Assembly: GCA_902799655.1 (NCBI GenBank)
Contig: CADCBH010000018.1
Location: forward strand, 36,483-100,482
DNA: 64,000 bases
Source: an uncultured Bacteroidales bacterium
GTDB taxonomy: Bacteria; Bacteroidota; Bacteroidia; Bacteroidales; Bacteroidaceae
Direction: 5' to 3'
In this document: positions 42,827 to 52,263 of the stretch, in pieces
How the letters are laid out: every line of letters starts with the position of its first letter
How positions within the stretch are numbered: the stretch's first letter is position 1
Notes under the pieces: generated by a model
Told to the model about the DNA's origin: nothing
Database searches by the model: none
Seen by the model: only the letters and a program-made list of their open reading frames with translations
Program-made: the position numbers and the translations under genes

Positions 42827-43741
42827 TCAGATAAATCGGCACAGGGTATTGCCATCGTATGTTTCGCGACTGAGTAGCGAGACGTTGGAGGGGAGCTGGG
42901 GTGCGCGGGTGCCATCAGTAACAGTGATAGAGCCTGTCTCTACACGAATCTCATCCCATAGGCCAGCAGCGAGGAACGACTCATGGGTCTGACGACCACC
43001 CTCGACGATGAGCGACTGGATGCCCTGCTGGTAGAGGTCGTCAATGAGTTGGGGCAATGGGCGCTGATGGGTCAGCACCACCCGTTTGGGATTGGGGCCG
43101 TGCCAATGGCGAACCGTCAACTGTGGATGCTCTCTGACGTCAGTGGTATGTCCCACAAGGATAGCATCCTCCTCAGCACGCAACTGGTGAGAGAGCATCT
43201 GTGTCTGTTCATTACTGATTTTCAAGGCCTTACCGTGGTCGTCAATAAAGCCATTAGCTGTTTGCGCCCACTTGAGGATGATATAGGGGCGATGCTTGGA
43301 ATGGTAGGTGAAGAAGCGACGATTCAGCCACTGGCACTCCTTCTCCAGCACACCCACAGTGACCTCAATGCCTGCATCCTGCAACTTCTTGATACCCCTA
43401 CCCTGCACCTCAGCAAAGGGATCGATGGTGCCTACCACCACACGACGTACACCTTTCTTAATAATAAGGTCGGCACAGGGCGGTGTCTTACCATAATGTG
43501 AACAGGGTTCTAGCGAAACATAGATGGTGGCATCCTTCAGCAGTGGTTCGTCCTCAGGCTTGACGCTAGCAAAGGCATTCACCTCAGCATGTCCTTCACC
43601 ACAACGTACATGATAGCCTTCACCAATCACGCGACCATGAGCAACAATCACTGCCCCAACCATTGGGTTGGGACGAGCACCTTGAATACCATTGGCCGCC
43701 AACTGCAGGCAGCGCTGCATATATTTTTCGTCTTCACTCAT
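42827..43741 (-). CDS. ribD: bifunctional riboflavin biosynthesis protein RibD
   Basis: RibD deaminates then reduces the pyrimidine intermediate of riboflavin synthesis. 304 residues: an N-terminal deaminase with the zinc ligands in GHAEVNAF (about residue 50) and PCSHYGKTPPC (about 77-87), and a C-terminal NADPH reductase with RPYIILKWAQTANGFID and VEGGRQTHESFL. It is a little shorter than the usual ~360 residues at the C-terminus, but all active-site motifs are there. Other rib genes are not nearby. Its 3' end borders the repeat cluster. Confidence 0.95.
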   Translation of the reverse strand: MSEDEKYMQRCLQLAANGIQGARPNPMVGAVIVAHGRVIGEGYHVRCGEGHAEVNAFASVKPEDEPLLKDATIYVSLEPCSHYGKTPPCADLIIKKGVRRVVVGTIDPFAEVQGRGIKKLQDAGIEVTVGVLEKECQWLNRRFFTYHSKHRPYIILKWAQTANGFIDDHGKALKISNEQTQMLSHQLRAEEDAILVGHTTDVREHPQLTVRHWHGPNPKRVVLTHQRPLPQLIDDLYQQGIQSLIVEGGRQTHESFLAAGLWDEIRVETGSITVTDGTRAPQLPSNVSLLSRETYDGNTLCRFI

Positions 43742-43806
43742 ATATAATTCGTAATTCTTTTTATTTAAAAAGTGTGGCGTTGCAATCGTAATTCGTATTT
43801 TTTTAT

Positions 43807-43814
43807 TACCTTTG
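43807..43814 (+). promoter_or_regulatory. -7 box of prmC-recX-comF
   Basis: TACCTTTG ends five bases before the prmC ATG, so the transcript is probably leaderless. Confidence 0.7.
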
Positions 43815-43818
43815 CACT

Positions 43819-44655
43819 ATGACTTACAACGAACTATGGCATCAGCTGACACCACTCTACGGTAGCGACGAGGCAAAAGCTATCGCCCGTATGGTCTATG
43901 AAGTTCGCTATCATCTTTCGCTGTCAGACCTTATTCTCGGCAAAGATACGCAATTATCTGCAGACTGCCAAGCAGAACTGGGGGAAATTGCCATCAGATT
44001 GGCAAACTACGAACCCGTACAGTATGTATTAGGACTGGCAGACTTCTGTGGTAGAGAATTTCACGTAGAGCCAGGCATCCTGATACCACGTCCAGAGACG
44101 GAGCATCTGTGTCGCCTGATTACAAAGCATGTGGCGAATAGTTCCCCTATACGCAACATTCTCGATATCGGCACAGGCAGCGGGTGTATTGCCATCACAT
44201 TGGCTCTCGACATCCCCAACAGCCAAGTCACAGCCTGGGACATCTCCCCTATTGCACTACGCGTCGCTCAGCATAATGCGCAACGACTGGGCGCAGGGGT
44301 CAACATCGTTGAGAACGACATGTTGCAACAGACCTACCAAGTGGCGCCACAATGGGATCTTATCGTGAGCAATCCGCCCTATATCTGCGACAATGAGGCG
44401 AAACAGATGGAGGCCAACGTGCTGGACTATGAACCAGAGATAGCCCTCTTTGTGCCTGACGATGACCCACTGAAATTTTATGTTCCTATCATGAACTATG
44501 CGCAATCGGCACTACACGCTGGTGGGGAGCTGTGGCTGGAGACCAATCCGTTGTATGAGGAGCTAATAGAGGAACGCCTACTGGAGTTAGGCTTCAACGT
44601 CAAAGCCCACGACGATCAATTTGGAAAGACACGTTTTATTCAAGCTATACGATGA
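43819..44655 (+). CDS. prmC: peptide chain release factor N5-glutamine methyltransferase
   Basis: PrmC methylates the Gln of the GGQ motif in release factors RF1/RF2. 278 residues with an N-terminal helical domain, the QYVLGLADFCGREFHVEPGIL-type hallmark segment, the SAM motif LDIGTGSGCIAI (about residues 115-126) and the catalytic SNPPYI (about 190). It overlaps recX by four bases; prmC-recX-comF form an operon. Confidence 0.96.
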   Translation: MTYNELWHQLTPLYGSDEAKAIARMVYEVRYHLSLSDLILGKDTQLSADCQAELGEIAIRLANYEPVQYVLGLADFCGREFHVEPGILIPRPETEHLCRLITKHVANSSPIRNILDIGTGSGCIAITLALDIPNSQVTAWDISPIALRVAQHNAQRLGAGVNIVENDMLQQTYQVAPQWDLIVSNPPYICDNEAKQMEANVLDYEPEIALFVPDDDPLKFYVPIMNYAQSALHAGGELWLETNPLYEELIEERLLELGFNVKAHDDQFGKTRFIQAIR

Positions 44656-45170
44656 AACAAAAAACTGAGTTCGCAACGCCACACTCTGACCACAGGTCAG
44701 AGAACGATGCCTATCTGACGCTGGCAGCCCTCTGCGCACAGACCGAACACTGTCAGTGGGAAATGCAGGAGAAGATGCGTCGCTGGGAAATGTCAGAAGA
44801 GGAACAGGCACGCGTTATGCAACGCCTTATCGATGAGCGATATGTCGATGACGAACGCTATGCCCGTGCATTTGTCAAGGACAAGGTTCGTTACAACAAA
44901 TGGGGACGTCGTAAGGTGGAACAGGCGCTGTGGCAGAAGCATATCGCTGAGGACATCCGCCAACGCACGCTTGATGAGATTAGTGAGGAGGATTATCTGG
45001 CCGTGCTTCGTCCCTTGCTGAAACAAAAGCGCAAATCAATTAAGGCTGCTAATGACTATGAGTTGAATCAGAAATTGGCGCGATTTGCAATGAGCCGTGG
45101 CTTTACCTTCGATATTATCTCTCAATGTATCCATATCGATGATGAAGAACTGGTGGAGGAGGATTCTTGA
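44652..45170 (+). CDS. recX: regulatory protein RecX
   Basis: RecX binds RecA filaments and tempers recombination. 172 residues composed of three-helix repeats; typical pieces are RLIDERYVDDERYARAFVKDKVRYNKWGRRKVEQAL and LKQKRKS. The ATG overlaps the prmC stop (ATGA). Its 3' end overlaps comF by about 30 bases. No recA is adjacent. Confidence 0.93.
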   Translation: MKQKTEFATPHSDHRSENDAYLTLAALCAQTEHCQWEMQEKMRRWEMSEEEQARVMQRLIDERYVDDERYARAFVKDKVRYNKWGRRKVEQALWQKHIAEDIRQRTLDEISEEDYLAVLRPLLKQKRKSIKAANDYELNQKLARFAMSRGFTFDIISQCIHIDDEELVEEDS

Positions 45171-45837
45171 TTTCATATCGCCACGCTGCTGTGTGGTGTG
45201 CGACCGCCGCCTTGCACCTACTGAACAGTCCCTCTGCTCAGTATGCCTCTTTCATCTGCCACGCACCACCTATCAGTTTACGCCAGATGACAACGACATG
45301 GCACAACTATTCTGGCACATCACTCCTATCAGAAAGGCTGCTGCATTATTCTTCTTTGAACCACATTCCGAATTGGCTCAGATTATCTATCAGCTGAAAT
45401 ATGGCAATCGGCCAGACATCGGCGAAGACCTTGGAAGACACATGGCTAGCGAGATGCAACTGGCACGCTATTTTGACGATATCGACGCCCTGGTACCAGT
45501 ACCATTGGCCAAAAAGCGAATGAGACAAAGGGGCTACAATCAAAGCGAGCGACTGGCCCAAGGCATCAGCGATATGACTCATATACCCGTTTTGACAAAA
45601 GTATTGCGTCGTATTGACTTCAAACAGAGCCAGACAAGTCTTAACCGTCAGCAGCGACAAGCAAATGTCAATAACACTTTTGAAGTCACTAACGGCAATA
45701 TCATCCGCAACAAGCATATCCTACTCATTGACGACATCTGCACAACAGGAGCCACACTAGCATCATGTGCCAATACCCTCAGTAGTATAGAAGGCATTCG
45801 CATCAGCGTTCTTACACTTGGTCTTACAAAAAGTTAG
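45142..45837 (+). CDS. ComF-family phosphoribosyltransferase
   Basis: 232 residues: N-terminal zinc-binding cysteines (CCVVC and CSVC), then a PRTase domain ending with the PRPP motif ILLIDDICTTGATL (about residues 190-203). ComF/GntX proteins are linked to DNA uptake or salvage; in Bacteroidetes the role is unsettled. The start is taken at 45142 (or 45139; two adjacent ATGs) inside the 3' end of recX, because an earlier ATG at 45097 would add an unlikely N-terminus. Confidence 0.88.
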   Translation: MKNWWRRILDFISPRCCVVCDRRLAPTEQSLCSVCLFHLPRTTYQFTPDDNDMAQLFWHITPIRKAAALFFFEPHSELAQIIYQLKYGNRPDIGEDLGRHMASEMQLARYFDDIDALVPVPLAKKRMRQRGYNQSERLAQGISDMTHIPVLTKVLRRIDFKQSQTSLNRQQRQANVNNTFEVTNGNIIRNKHILLIDDICTTGATLASCANTLSSIEGIRISVLTLGLTKS

Positions 45838-45843
45838 GAGGAG

Positions 45844-45915
45844 TACCCCGACCGCGAATCGAACGCGGAACTAAGTCTTAGGAGGACCTTGTTATATCCA
45901 TTTAACTATCAGGGC
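45844..45915 (-). tRNA. tRNA-Arg (CCT anticodon)
   Basis: 72 bases. Acceptor GCCCTGA/TCGGGGT (G-U pairs, including the first), D stem GTTA/TAAC, anticodon loop CTCCTAA, T loop TTCGATT. No encoded CCA. Confidence 0.9.
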
Positions 45916-45940
45916 AGTAATCTTTCGTACTTTGCGAGTG

Positions 45941-45961
45941 CAAAGGTACGAAATAATTCAT
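45941..45961 (-). promoter_or_regulatory. tRNA-Arg promoter
   Basis: Minus strand gaattatttcg then TACCTTTG (box 45941-45948): the repeated promoter module in inverted orientation, back to back with the maoC copy. Confidence 0.65.
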
Positions 45962-46000
45962 AATTAATAATGCATAATTCATAATTATTTTATACTTTTG
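45962..46000 (+). promoter_or_regulatory. maoC promoter (repeated promoter module)
   Basis: aatgcataattcataattat leads to the -7 box TACTTTTG at 45993-46000. Confidence 0.65.
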
Positions 46001-46031
46001 CACACAGAATAATCAATATACACATTTTATT

Positions 46032-46496
46032 ATGGGAAAATTAGTGATTAACTCGTACGACGAGTTTGCCGCCCACCTGGGCGAAGAGTTAGGAGCCTCT
46101 GACTGGCTGCAGGTTGATCAGGACCGTATTAATCTTTTTGCTGATGCCACACTCGACCATCAGTGGATACATGTTGACGTTGCTCGTGCCAAGGAAGAGA
46201 GTCCTTACAAGTCGACCATTGCTCACGGCTACCTCACGCTGAGTCTGCTTCCCTATATGTGGGATCAGATTATCGAGGTCAACAACATCAAGATGCTTGT
46301 GAACTACGGCATGACCGATATGCGCTTTGGCCAGCCTGTTATCACGGGCAGCCGTGTTCGTCTGGTCACCATGCTACACAGCATCCAGAACCTGCGTGGT
46401 ATCTGCAAGACCGAAATCAAGTTCAAGATTGAGATTGAAGGTCAGCGCAAGCCCGCCCTCGAAGGTATCGCAGCTTTCCTATACTATTTCAACTAG
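46032..46496 (+). CDS. MaoC-like (R)-enoyl-CoA hydratase
   Basis: 154 residues of the hot-dog fold. The catalytic dyad lies in FADATLDHQWIHVD (Asp and His, about residues 36-49), followed by IAHGYLTLSLLP. It should hydrate enoyl thioesters; in Bacteroidetes it is usually solitary, as here. The stop codon TAG is part of a CTAG nonamer array. Confidence 0.92.
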   Translation: MGKLVINSYDEFAAHLGEELGASDWLQVDQDRINLFADATLDHQWIHVDVARAKEESPYKSTIAHGYLTLSLLPYMWDQIIEVNNIKMLVNYGMTDMRFGQPVITGSRVRLVTMLHSIQNLRGICKTEIKFKIEIEGQRKPALEGIAAFLYYFN

Positions 46497-46546
46497 TAGT
46501 ACTAGATCATCTAGTAATACTAGAGATATTAGTGGAACTAGAAAAG
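46493..46546. repeat. CTAG nonamer array at the 3' end of maoC
   Basis: Six 9-base units starting ctagtagta, ctagatcat, ctagtaata, ctagagata, ttagtggaa, ctagaaaag. The first includes the maoC stop. Confidence 0.85.
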
Positions 46547-46581
46547 AATCAGCCCGCCTCCGACATGGAAGCGGGCTGATT
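46547..46581. terminator. terminator hairpin between maoC and secDF
   Basis: AATCAGCCCGC pairs with GCGGGCTGATT (11 pairs) over a 13-base loop; lies between convergent genes. T-run short, so strength is uncertain. Confidence 0.75.
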
Positions 46582-46599
46582 TGTATATGTCGCTCTCAA

Positions 46600-49500
46600 T
46601 TATTCAACTGTGGCTGCATCCTCACGAATGGTACGACCCATCACGAGGAAAGCAGTAGGAGCTGCGATGAACAGTGACGACAGCGTACCAACAACAACAC
46701 CAAGGATCATTGCGAATGAGAAGCTGCGGATAGAGTCACCACCAAGGATGAAGATACACAGCAACACGATCAATGTCGTTACAGAGGTGTTGATAGTACG
46801 AGCCAGCGTCTGGTTCAGCGAGTCGTTGAACAACTGCTGACGATCGCGCTTGCCATAGAGCTGGAAGTTCTCACGGATACGGTCGAAGACCACCACCTTA
46901 TCGTTGATAGAGTAACCAATCACCGTCAGGATAGCACCGATGAATACCTGGTCAATCTCAAGTGACATAGGAACAATGCCCCACAGAGCAGAGTACATAC
47001 CGATAACAACCAGAGCGTCGAGAGCCAGTGCGATAGTGGCACCTGTAGAGTAGGCTACATTGCGGAAGCGCAGCAGGATGTACAGGAAGATGGCAATCAG
47101 AGCGATGATAACGCTGATGATAGCACCATAGGTAATATCCTTAGCAACAGCAGGACCTACCTTAGCCGAGCTGATGATAGAACCGCCCTGACGAACATCA
47201 GGGTTCTTGAAGTCTTCTACGTTAGCCTGACTGACGAAGCCGCCCTTCTTCAAAGCGTTGTAGAGGATTGTCTCAGCCTCATCGTCAACTGTCGGGCTGT
47301 TAGACTCGATATCCCAGTTGGTAGATACACGGATGGTCTTGCCATCGGTACCCAGAGCGATAACGCTGGTGTTAGCTTCCTTGCCTGCATTCTCACCCAG
47401 TGTGTTAACGAAGGCACCAGACAGGGCCTGACGAACCTGCTCAACGGGAGTCTCCTTATCAAGAGTGACGACGTAGTTACGACCACCTGTGAAGTCGATG
47501 CTCTGGCTCAGGCCGCGAACAAAGAAGCAGCAGACGAAAGCAATAGCGAGCACACCCCATACGAGGAATGACTTCTTATAAGTACCCATGAAGTTGTACT
47601 TGGCATTCTGCATCAGGTTCTTAGAATAACCTGTGACAAAAGTCAGGTTCAACCACTTGTCCTTCTTCAGACGGTTCTCATAAACCAGACGGGTCAGGAA
47701 CACAGCGGTGAAGAACGAGCAGAAGATACCGATAATCCAAGTGGTAGCGAAGCCCTTTACAGGACCTGTACCAAAGAACAGAAGGATGAAACCGGTAATC
47801 AAAGAAGTGACGTTAGAGTCGAAGATAGCCGAGAAAGCGTTAGAGTAACCCTTCTGCAGAGCCTCCTTCAGACTGAGGCCACGCTTCAGCTCTTCCTTGA
47901 TACGCTCATAGATAAGCACGTTGGCATCCACAGCAGTACCCAGCGTCAGCACGATACCGGCGATACCAGGCATGGTCAGAGCAGCCTGGAATGATGTCAG
48001 GATACCCAATGTGAAGAACAGGTTGAACAGCAAGGCAATATCAGCCAGGATACCAGGAATGAAGCCGTACAGCATGATCATGTAAACCATCAGCAACACG
48101 AAAGCGATGCAGAACGACATGATACCCTGCTTGATAGACTGTGCACCCAGCGAGGGACCTACCACCTCTTCCTGTACGATGCGGGTAGGAGCCGGCATCT
48201 TACCAGAGTTCAGTGTGTTAGCAAGGTCTTTGGTATCTTCAATGGTGAAGTTACCAGTAATCTGTGAGTTACCACCATCAATCTGTGTCAGGATGCGGGG
48301 AGCAGAGTAAACGGCATCATCAAGTACGATAGCAACGCCACGACCGATATTCTGCTTGGTAATCTGGCTCCAGCGGCGTGCACCGTCAGAGTTCATCTGC
48401 ATCGAAACAGAAGGATGACCCATCTGATCGAAATCGTCCTTTGAAGAGGTAATCACGTCACCCTCCAGCGGAGCACGACCATTAGGCTCAGTAATCTTCA
48501 GAGCATAAAGTGCGAAGATATCACCCTTGGTGTTCTGACCACCAAAGTCCTCAGGCTTGGCACCCCAACGCAGCTTACATTCTGCGGGCAACACCTGAGC
48601 AGCGATATCAGAATAGATAATCTTGTCAACCTCAGCGGTATCACGGGCGTTAGCATAACCAACGATAGCCAGTCCCTGACCCTGAATGGGCTGGAACACG
48701 CTAAACAGAGGATTCTGCTTCTTAGCCTCAGCAAGAGCCTTGGCATCGTCAGCCTTAGCATCCTTCTTAGCCAACTTAGCTGCCAGATCAGTGGCAGCAG
48801 CGGCTGTGGCTGTGGTATCAACAGCAGCCTCAGCTACAGTAGAGTCAGCAACCTCCTCAGCAGCGCCATTAGTGATGGCATATTTCTGATTCAACTGAGC
48901 CAGCAGGGGAACAATCTCCTGAGTGTTATAGGTCTCCCAGAATTCGAGGTTAGCAGAACCTTGCAGCAACTTACGAACACGCTCAGGCTCCTTCACACCA
49001 GGCATCTCAACCATGATACGGCCCGACTGACCCTCCAGCTTCTGGATATTCGGCTGAACAACACCAAACTTATCGATACGGTTACGAACGACATTGAATG
49101 AGTTATCTACGGCCGACTGTACCTCAGCACGAAGAGCACTCTCAACTTCTGAGTCGCTAGACTGAGTACTTACCTTACCCTTCATCTGCTGGGTAGCAAA
49201 TACGGCAGCCAAGGGACGACCGTTAGAATTCTGCTTCCAGTACTTGATGAACAGCGAGATAAAGTCGTTCTGACTCGTCTCTTCTTCCTTCTTAGCCTCT
49301 TCCATTGACTTCTTGTAGGCAGCATCGGTCTTGTGGTCGGCCAGCACATCGATAACATCGGGTACTGAAACCTCAAGAATAACGTTCATACCACCTTTCA
49401 GGTCAAGGCCAAGGCCCATCTCCAACTCGCGGCACTGCTTGAATGAATAGATTCCGCAGTACACTTTCTCGTTCATAATCGAATCGAGGTACTCCTGTCC

Positions 49501-49626
49501 GGCCTCTTCGCCCATGGCAGCCGCCTTATTCTCATAGTGGCGTGTCACAAACGTAAAGGAAAGATAGAAGCAGCAAACGAGGATCAAAACGATTGCGATA
49601 AATTTTACAATTCCTTTGTTTTGCAT
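46600..49626 (-). CDS. secDF: fused protein-export subunits SecD-SecF
   Basis: 1008 residues. SecDF uses the proton gradient to pull proteins through SecYEG. The SecD half has the first membrane helix, LGLDLKGGMNVILE, the periplasmic P1 region and NVLIYERIKEEL in its transmembrane block. The SecF half begins around residue 690 with FTGGRNYVV and ends with KVVVFDRIRENF. An Ala/Asp-rich insertion (about 255-300, DSTVAEAAVDTTATAAAA) sits in the periplasmic domain. A promoter box TATATTTG is at 49674-49681. The fused form is standard in Bacteroidetes. Confidence 0.96.
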   Translation of the reverse strand: MQNKGIVKFIAIVLILVCCFYLSFTFVTRHYENKAAAMGEEAGQEYLDSIMNEKVYCGIYSFKQCRELEMGLGLDLKGGMNVILEVSVPDVIDVLADHKTDAAYKKSMEEAKKEEETSQNDFISLFIKYWKQNSNGRPLAAVFATQQMKGKVSTQSSDSEVESALRAEVQSAVDNSFNVVRNRIDKFGVVQPNIQKLEGQSGRIMVEMPGVKEPERVRKLLQGSANLEFWETYNTQEIVPLLAQLNQKYAITNGAAEEVADSTVAEAAVDTTATAAAATDLAAKLAKKDAKADDAKALAEAKKQNPLFSVFQPIQGQGLAIVGYANARDTAEVDKIIYSDIAAQVLPAECKLRWGAKPEDFGGQNTKGDIFALYALKITEPNGRAPLEGDVITSSKDDFDQMGHPSVSMQMNSDGARRWSQITKQNIGRGVAIVLDDAVYSAPRILTQIDGGNSQITGNFTIEDTKDLANTLNSGKMPAPTRIVQEEVVGPSLGAQSIKQGIMSFCIAFVLLMVYMIMLYGFIPGILADIALLFNLFFTLGILTSFQAALTMPGIAGIVLTLGTAVDANVLIYERIKEELKRGLSLKEALQKGYSNAFSAIFDSNVTSLITGFILLFFGTGPVKGFATTWIIGIFCSFFTAVFLTRLVYENRLKKDKWLNLTFVTGYSKNLMQNAKYNFMGTYKKSFLVWGVLAIAFVCCFFVRGLSQSIDFTGGRNYVVTLDKETPVEQVRQALSGAFVNTLGENAGKEANTSVIALGTDGKTIRVSTNWDIESNSPTVDDEAETILYNALKKGGFVSQANVEDFKNPDVRQGGSIISSAKVGPAVAKDITYGAIISVIIALIAIFLYILLRFRNVAYSTGATIALALDALVVIGMYSALWGIVPMSLEIDQVFIGAILTVIGYSINDKVVVFDRIRENFQLYGKRDRQQLFNDSLNQTLARTINTSVTTLIVLLCIFILGGDSIRSFSFAMILGVVVGTLSSLFIAAPTAFLVMGRTIREDAATVE

Positions 49627-49673
49627 TTTGTTTATTATGTTATTGAATTTTATGATTGCGCATTTTTAGCCTG

Positions 49674-49681
49674 CAAATATA
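49674..49681 (-). promoter_or_regulatory. -7 box of secDF
   Basis: TATATTTG on the minus strand, 47 bases before the ATG; TTTCG about 20 bases further upstream. Confidence 0.65.
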
Positions 49682-49730
49682 CTAATTATTCTCCACTTAG
49701 CGAAATTTCTCGTGGAAATTCCTGCTTTTT

Positions 49731-50834
49731 TCACTCTTTTACACCTATTTTTAGCCAACAAACCATCGGATAGTGGTCACTGGCGTCCATTTTTGTATCA
49801 ACAAAGCATTGGTAAGGTTCAATATCGGATGAGCAGAAAACATGGTCAATTCGGAAAGAAAAAGCTTTCTGATTATATGACAAACCGATACCTCGTCCTG
49901 TTTCTACATAACAATCACGAAGGCGCTCTGCCATCATGTGACGTGAGTAAGAAATCGGATTATCATTGAAGTCACCACAGACGATGACAGGATATCGACC
50001 CAGATATCGATCGACATAGTCGCAAACGGTATCAATCTGTTTCGAACGGATAGCGTTTGCTTCAGCGAGTTTGACCATCAACAGCTGCGACTCAGTACGA
50101 ACAGAGTCTTTGGCTATTTGTCCTTTCAGCAACTGGCGATACTGTTTGCGGTCTTCCTGATTCAGATGACAGCTCTCAAAATGATTGTTGATGACCACGA
50201 GGGTATCTTTGCCTACCTTTAGCCACCATGCAGCACTGCCATTGTTCGATGCAGTCTCATAGGCGATACGCTCACGGCGCAGAATGGGGAAACGCGTATG
50301 TATCCCAAGACAATTGTAGCGGAAATCGTCACGGCACAACACAATCGTATCATTATAAGCGAATCCCTTCTTCTCATACTCAATGAACGCATAGCGGCGC
50401 CACGTATCATTGTCCTCTTGCAGACAGACGATGTCAGCCTTCTCATCATGCAAATAGTCGCGCACCTTCTCAAAACCCCACTCATACTTATAGTTGCCAC
50501 CATAGCTGCACACGTTATACGACACCAGTTTCAAGGCATCATCAGGAGGTGAGACAGAAATGTTCAGAGGCATATATATATGGATAGGTATATAGGCCAA
50601 CACAAAACCCACAACGGGTATCCACGACCTACTCCATTTAAAAATGAGCCAAAACAACAGAAACACCATATTGGCTATAAGCATAAAAGGAAGCGCCATT
50701 CCGATAGTCGATGCCAAAGGATGGTCGGCAGGACAGATGCGGTCACTGTATCCTACCAGCAGCATGACGACAATCGTAGCGATGTTTGCTCCCGTCAGCA
50801 ACTGCACACTTAACTTCTTCAGCCTGCTAATCAC
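49731..50834 (-). CDS. membrane-anchored endonuclease/exonuclease/phosphatase-fold protein
   Basis: 367 residues. Three N-terminal hydrophobic helices (to about residue 95) precede an EEP domain with LKLVSYNVCSYGG, CLQEDNDT, VINNHFES, VCGDFNDNP and DASDHYPMVCWL, the standard metal and catalytic positions. The real substrate could be nucleic acid or a phospholipid/phosphoester; family context cannot tell. It overlaps the rhomboid gene by four bases. Confidence 0.88.
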   Translation of the reverse strand: MISRLKKLSVQLLTGANIATIVVMLLVGYSDRICPADHPLASTIGMALPFMLIANMVFLLFWLIFKWSRSWIPVVGFVLAYIPIHIYMPLNISVSPPDDALKLVSYNVCSYGGNYKYEWGFEKVRDYLHDEKADIVCLQEDNDTWRRYAFIEYEKKGFAYNDTIVLCRDDFRYNCLGIHTRFPILRRERIAYETASNNGSAAWWLKVGKDTLVVINNHFESCHLNQEDRKQYRQLLKGQIAKDSVRTESQLLMVKLAEANAIRSKQIDTVCDYVDRYLGRYPVIVCGDFNDNPISYSRHMMAERLRDCYVETGRGIGLSYNQKAFSFRIDHVFCSSDIEPYQCFVDTKMDASDHYPMVCWLKIGVKE

Positions 50835-51739
50835 GATGGGCGTTTCTGGTCAAACAACTTCTGCTTTTCCTCTTTCGTCAGACTGTCATAACCGCTCTTC
50901 CTGATTTTGTCCAAGATAGCATCGATCTCTTCCTGATTCTGACGCTGACGCATATTGTACTCTTCATCCGTCTCACGATGAGAATGAGTAGGTTCAGCAT
51001 GCATACGCTGGTTTTGCTGACGTTCCTCATACTTACGCTTCAGGTTCTCAAAGAAGTCCTTCCCTGAGCGTTGACTCGAATCAGGATGCTTGCGCCAATA
51101 GCGAATGAGCAGGAATCCGAAAAGCATACCTCCCAAGTGAGCCATGTGAGCCACACCATCTCCTGGGCCACTCATAGCAGACACCACCTCAATGACGATA
51201 TAGCCCAGAATCAACCATTTGGCCTTAATGGGGAATGGTATTGGGATAATAAACAACCGTTCATTAGGGAATATCATACCAAAGGCCAGCAAGATGCCAT
51301 AGACTGCTCCTGAAGCTCCGATGGTAGTCCATAGATTAATATAGCTATCCATCGACATCTTCATGCCACCAGCACTGACATACTCATAGGCGGCTAAGCC
51401 TTGTATGCTGTAGTTGGCATATTGCACCAACTCCTGCACGATACCAGCACCGACACCGCATACTATGTAATAAAAAAGGAATTTCTTACTACCCCATACA
51501 CGTTCGATAACACCACCAAACATCCACAACGCAAACATATTAAATAATAGATGTGTAAAACCACCATGCAGAAACATGTAGGTCATAAACTGGTATAGGC
51601 GGAAATCACTGGCCAGGAAGAAATGCAGCCCAAACATGGCATTCAAATCTATGCCACTACGCTGCAACACCCATGTGGCTATCCAAGCCAGTATGTTGAT
51701 GACCAGCAGATTCTTGGTCATTGTAGGTATATTGTTCAT
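50831..51739 (-). CDS. rhomboid family intramembrane serine protease
   Basis: 302 residues with about six membrane helices. The catalytic serine is in GASGAVYG (about residue 142) and the histidine in AHLGGMLFG (about 200). A hydrophilic C-terminal tail (about 215-302) is rich in Arg, Gln and Glu. Rhomboids cut substrates inside the membrane. It is the first gene of a two-gene unit with the EEP protein. Confidence 0.94.
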   Translation of the reverse strand: MNNIPTMTKNLLVINILAWIATWVLQRSGIDLNAMFGLHFFLASDFRLYQFMTYMFLHGGFTHLLFNMFALWMFGGVIERVWGSKKFLFYYIVCGVGAGIVQELVQYANYSIQGLAAYEYVSAGGMKMSMDSYINLWTTIGASGAVYGILLAFGMIFPNERLFIIPIPFPIKAKWLILGYIVIEVVSAMSGPGDGVAHMAHLGGMLFGFLLIRYWRKHPDSSQRSGKDFFENLKRKYEERQQNQRMHAEPTHSHRETDEEYNMRQRQNQEEIDAILDKIRKSGYDSLTKEEKQKLFDQKRPS

Positions 51740-51882
51740 CTCTCTATTGTCAATAAGTCGCGATACATATCGTCGCGATGCTGTTTACGCGGCAAAATTA
51801 CGAAAAATATCTGTTTTTTAGCACTAAAATGGGACAATACACACTTTTTTTCAATAAAAAACTCATTTTTTTCAACTTTTTG

Positions 51883-51913
51883 TTTGTTTTTTCGTAAGAT
51901 TATTCTATATTTG
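51883..51913 (+). promoter_or_regulatory. promoter of the HU gene
   Basis: TTTG 51883-51886, 19 bases, TATATTTG 51906-51913. Leader of about 45 bases. Confidence 0.82.
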
Positions 51914-51964
51914 CGTCAGATTTTGACTTAAACTATTTATCATTCACTTTTAAACAACAAAATT

Positions 51965-52240
51965 ATGAACAAAACAGAATTAATTGACAAGATTGCAGCA
52001 GGTGCTGGTCTGACCAAAGTTGACGCAAAGAAGGCCCTCGATGCCACAGTAGCAGCTATTAAGGATGCTCTCGTAGCAGGTGACAAGATTCAGCTCGTAG
52101 GTTTCGGTACTTTCGCAGTAAGTGAGAAGCCCGCTCGTGAAGGTATCAACCCCGCTACCAAGCAGAAGATTAAGATTGCTGCTAAGAAGGTTGCTAAGTT
52201 CAAGGCTGGTGCTGAGCTCGCTGAGGCAGTTAACAAATAA
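51965..52240 (+). CDS. HU family DNA-binding protein
   Basis: 91 residues: NKTELIDKIAAGAGLTKVDA at the start and the beta-arm region GFGTFAVSEKPAREGINPAT with the proline for DNA intercalation. HU bends and packages the nucleoid. Strong promoter and terminator make it a single, likely highly expressed gene. Confidence 0.97.
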   Translation: MNKTELIDKIAAGAGLTKVDAKKALDATVAAIKDALVAGDKIQLVGFGTFAVSEKPAREGINPATKQKIKIAAKKVAKFKAGAELAEAVNK

Positions 52241-52263
52241 GGTTTTGTAAAGAAAAATCTACT

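Noticed and set aside
43819-45837. comF start at 45097
   Set aside because: It would add 15 residues without family support and overlap recX by 74 bases; the tandem ATGs at 45139/45142 fit better.
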